DNA from: Alcaligenes sp. SORT26
GTDB lineage: Bacteria > Pseudomonadota > Gammaproteobacteria > Burkholderiales > Burkholderiaceae_B
Assembly (NCBI RefSeq): GCF_017377875.1
Contig: NZ_CP070975.1
Location: 3,348,001-3,412,000 of the forward strand
Length of the DNA stretch: 64,000 nucleotides
Reading direction: 5' to 3'
The notes under the pieces were generated by a model. The model searched no databases and was not told the DNA's origin. It was given only the letters and a program-made list of their open reading frames with translations. The translations under genes were made by a program, and so were the position numbers. This document shows, one piece after another, positions 63,901 to 64,000 of this stretch (its first letter is position 1; the number at the start of each line of letters is the position of its first letter).

Positions 63901-64000
63901 CCCTGGCCCTGGGTGAAGGCAGCAAGACCCGAGCCAGCAACTCCGTTGGTGCCGGTTCCGGGGTTGAGGCCGATGGTTATCGCTCTATCGCCGTGGGTGA
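60915..64000 (+). CDS. Giant trimeric autotransporter adhesin (YadA-like), 3' truncated by the window
   Basis: The frame is open for 1,028 codons up to the window end with no stop. It starts with an extended signal peptide region (MNRIYKSVWNEQTATFVAVA, then a Lys/Arg-rich part), then a hydrophobic core ending in LTQPAMAQ near residue 74. From about residue 250 to 660 there are many 14- to 16-residue head repeats with the A-I-G/A-L-G pattern (for example SVAIGQGTTI, GIAIGNKAL). A neck-type motif (RRLSNVAAG then DTDAVNVSQL) follows near residues 668-688, then a second neck-like VTKGQL and a further head from about residue 820. It is a surface adhesin that trimerises; the membrane anchor must lie beyond 64000. 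Confidence 0.93.
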   Translation, partial: MNRIYKSVWNEQTATFVAVAENTKARGKRSSGGASASQAVLEWVQGLRLRTVALALLAAGVLTQPAMAQITDGWELTVDGATPFHVIPGGAFSLSSGSNIALTQTDGAVSVALNPDLNVDSVTASGLVKGASGEFTGQLTAGSVSAGAGTFTGTLTAPSAIIDGNMAAKSATVVGSVTSGGVNTVSLVATGNSSLRAVNVNNNKITGLADAAVNATSTEAVSGKVLYGVLNSGDGVKYFHTKSTKADSIASGTDSTAIGPQAAAAGEAALAAGLESVAAGKEAIALGARAGKDNTVENGIAIGSDAGTASKGSDLIAMGNSAGQRLEGKNNLAIGNGAGSAVDPLEVDDTIAIGNQAIVKASGAIALGTSADVGLLAENSVAIGQGTTIWQDAKSSTVVGSGATSMSASGTALGAGAHSSGGSSTAVGSGASATGSLAFAGGAGAQAHGIKSVAIGTGALSNTESGVSIGEGAGVNAGTPVIGNRFGQVAVGGEAGRGVLGGYNVALGYKSGGDITGDDTVSIGREAGSRVVGDRTVSIGYGANNLPGETGSGTPVAPPVHASNAVAVGDRSRSGATGSIAMGSMATVVDYDIGGIAIGNKALVYAGTSTKAAAGGIALGDQARVTHANSVAIGANAHSVETTGLGYGTPTGAYLASSSVSFGTVDAQRRLSNVAAGRLDTDAVNVSQLKVLHSNLESIVGGNLKWDSDGVITGPSFVIKDENGADHTYTSIGSAFEAMRTGVAGMIGGLSAVTYSNADRTLIDLDSSTGAPVRITNLAAGVDVDDAVTKGQLDGLESTLIANRQRYVSVNSTENPNVNNNGATGNDAIAIGAVARASGVGGTAIGLNSSAGGLQKADYATSLGSNTDASGLGATVVGSGSSAESESSMALGHEARVADTANFSTAIGYKAEVMGDGQNQTRGAIAFGERARVTQEGGIAFGRNAYDQAINGVSIGTNSSVARGASQSVALGSGSTVSGAQSVALGYQAFVAGSNSLALGEGSKTRASNSVGAGSGVEADGYRSIAVG

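Overview
The window looks like a chromosomal segment of a betaproteobacterium of the family Alcaligenaceae, very probably Alcaligenes faecalis or a close relative. The strongest clue is the aromatic amine dehydrogenase cluster followed by hemE (about 16.7-25.8 kb), which has the gene order known for A. faecalis. The housekeeping genes (gltBD, priA, rep, metXW, gshA) also read as betaproteobacterial. Gene density is high and most products can be assigned to families. No transposase, integrase, phage gene or CRISPR array was seen.

Layout. 0-0.8 kb: a GNAT acetyltransferase. 1.0-15.4 kb: three transcription units around one LysR regulator (10162-11070). These are a hydantoinase / carbamoyl-amidase / flavin reductase / racemase / FAH-type hydratase operon (minus strand, 5718 to 1002), a heterocycle-type ABC importer plus amidohydrolase operon (minus strand, 10011 to 5841), and a polar amino acid-type ABC importer plus DapA-like protein operon (plus strand, 11323 to 15397). 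All three are preceded by the same 45-bp element in the same orientation relative to the start codon, so they probably form one regulon for import and stepwise hydrolysis of a cyclic ureide, pyrimidine-like or related N-heterocycle. Several enzymes in it have altered active-site residues. 15.4-16.0 kb: a terminator, a CTT microsatellite and a 231-bp long hairpin.

16.0-25.8 kb: an ogt-type alkyltransferase, then the aromatic amine utilisation cluster (aldehyde dehydrogenase, outer-membrane protein, aauB, aauE, aauD, aauA, a c-type cytochrome, an AraC/FeaR-like activator and a receiver-Fis protein), then hemE. 25.8-30.3 kb: an AT-rich spacer with DnaA boxes, then priA and rep. 30.5-37.7 kb: a small unknown gene behind three palindromic operator-like sites, a second 229-bp hairpin of the same architecture as the first, a ten-copy heptamer repeat, then gltB-gltD. 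38-44 kb: acyl-CoA metabolism genes, a membrane-anchored dihaem cytochrome and tRNA-Arg(CCG). 44.4-49.6 kb: a methyltransferase and ZnuD-like zinc receptor behind a Zur box, an exported 2H phosphoesterase and Ada. 49.8-59.5 kb: gshA, a lipoprotein, a stand-alone LuxR-type HTH, metX-metW, an AmpG-like permease, a TRIC-type channel, lrgB/lrgA, two RidA proteins and an ATP adenylyltransferase-like protein. 59.5-64 kb: an AT-rich stretch with a degenerate receiver-AraC regulator and the first 1,028 codons of a very large trimeric autotransporter adhesin that runs off the end.

The observations most worth following are the three-copy LysR element that ties together an uncharacterised ureide/heterocycle pathway, and the two long hairpins whose stems differ in sequence but keep pairing while their unpaired and apical motifs are conserved.
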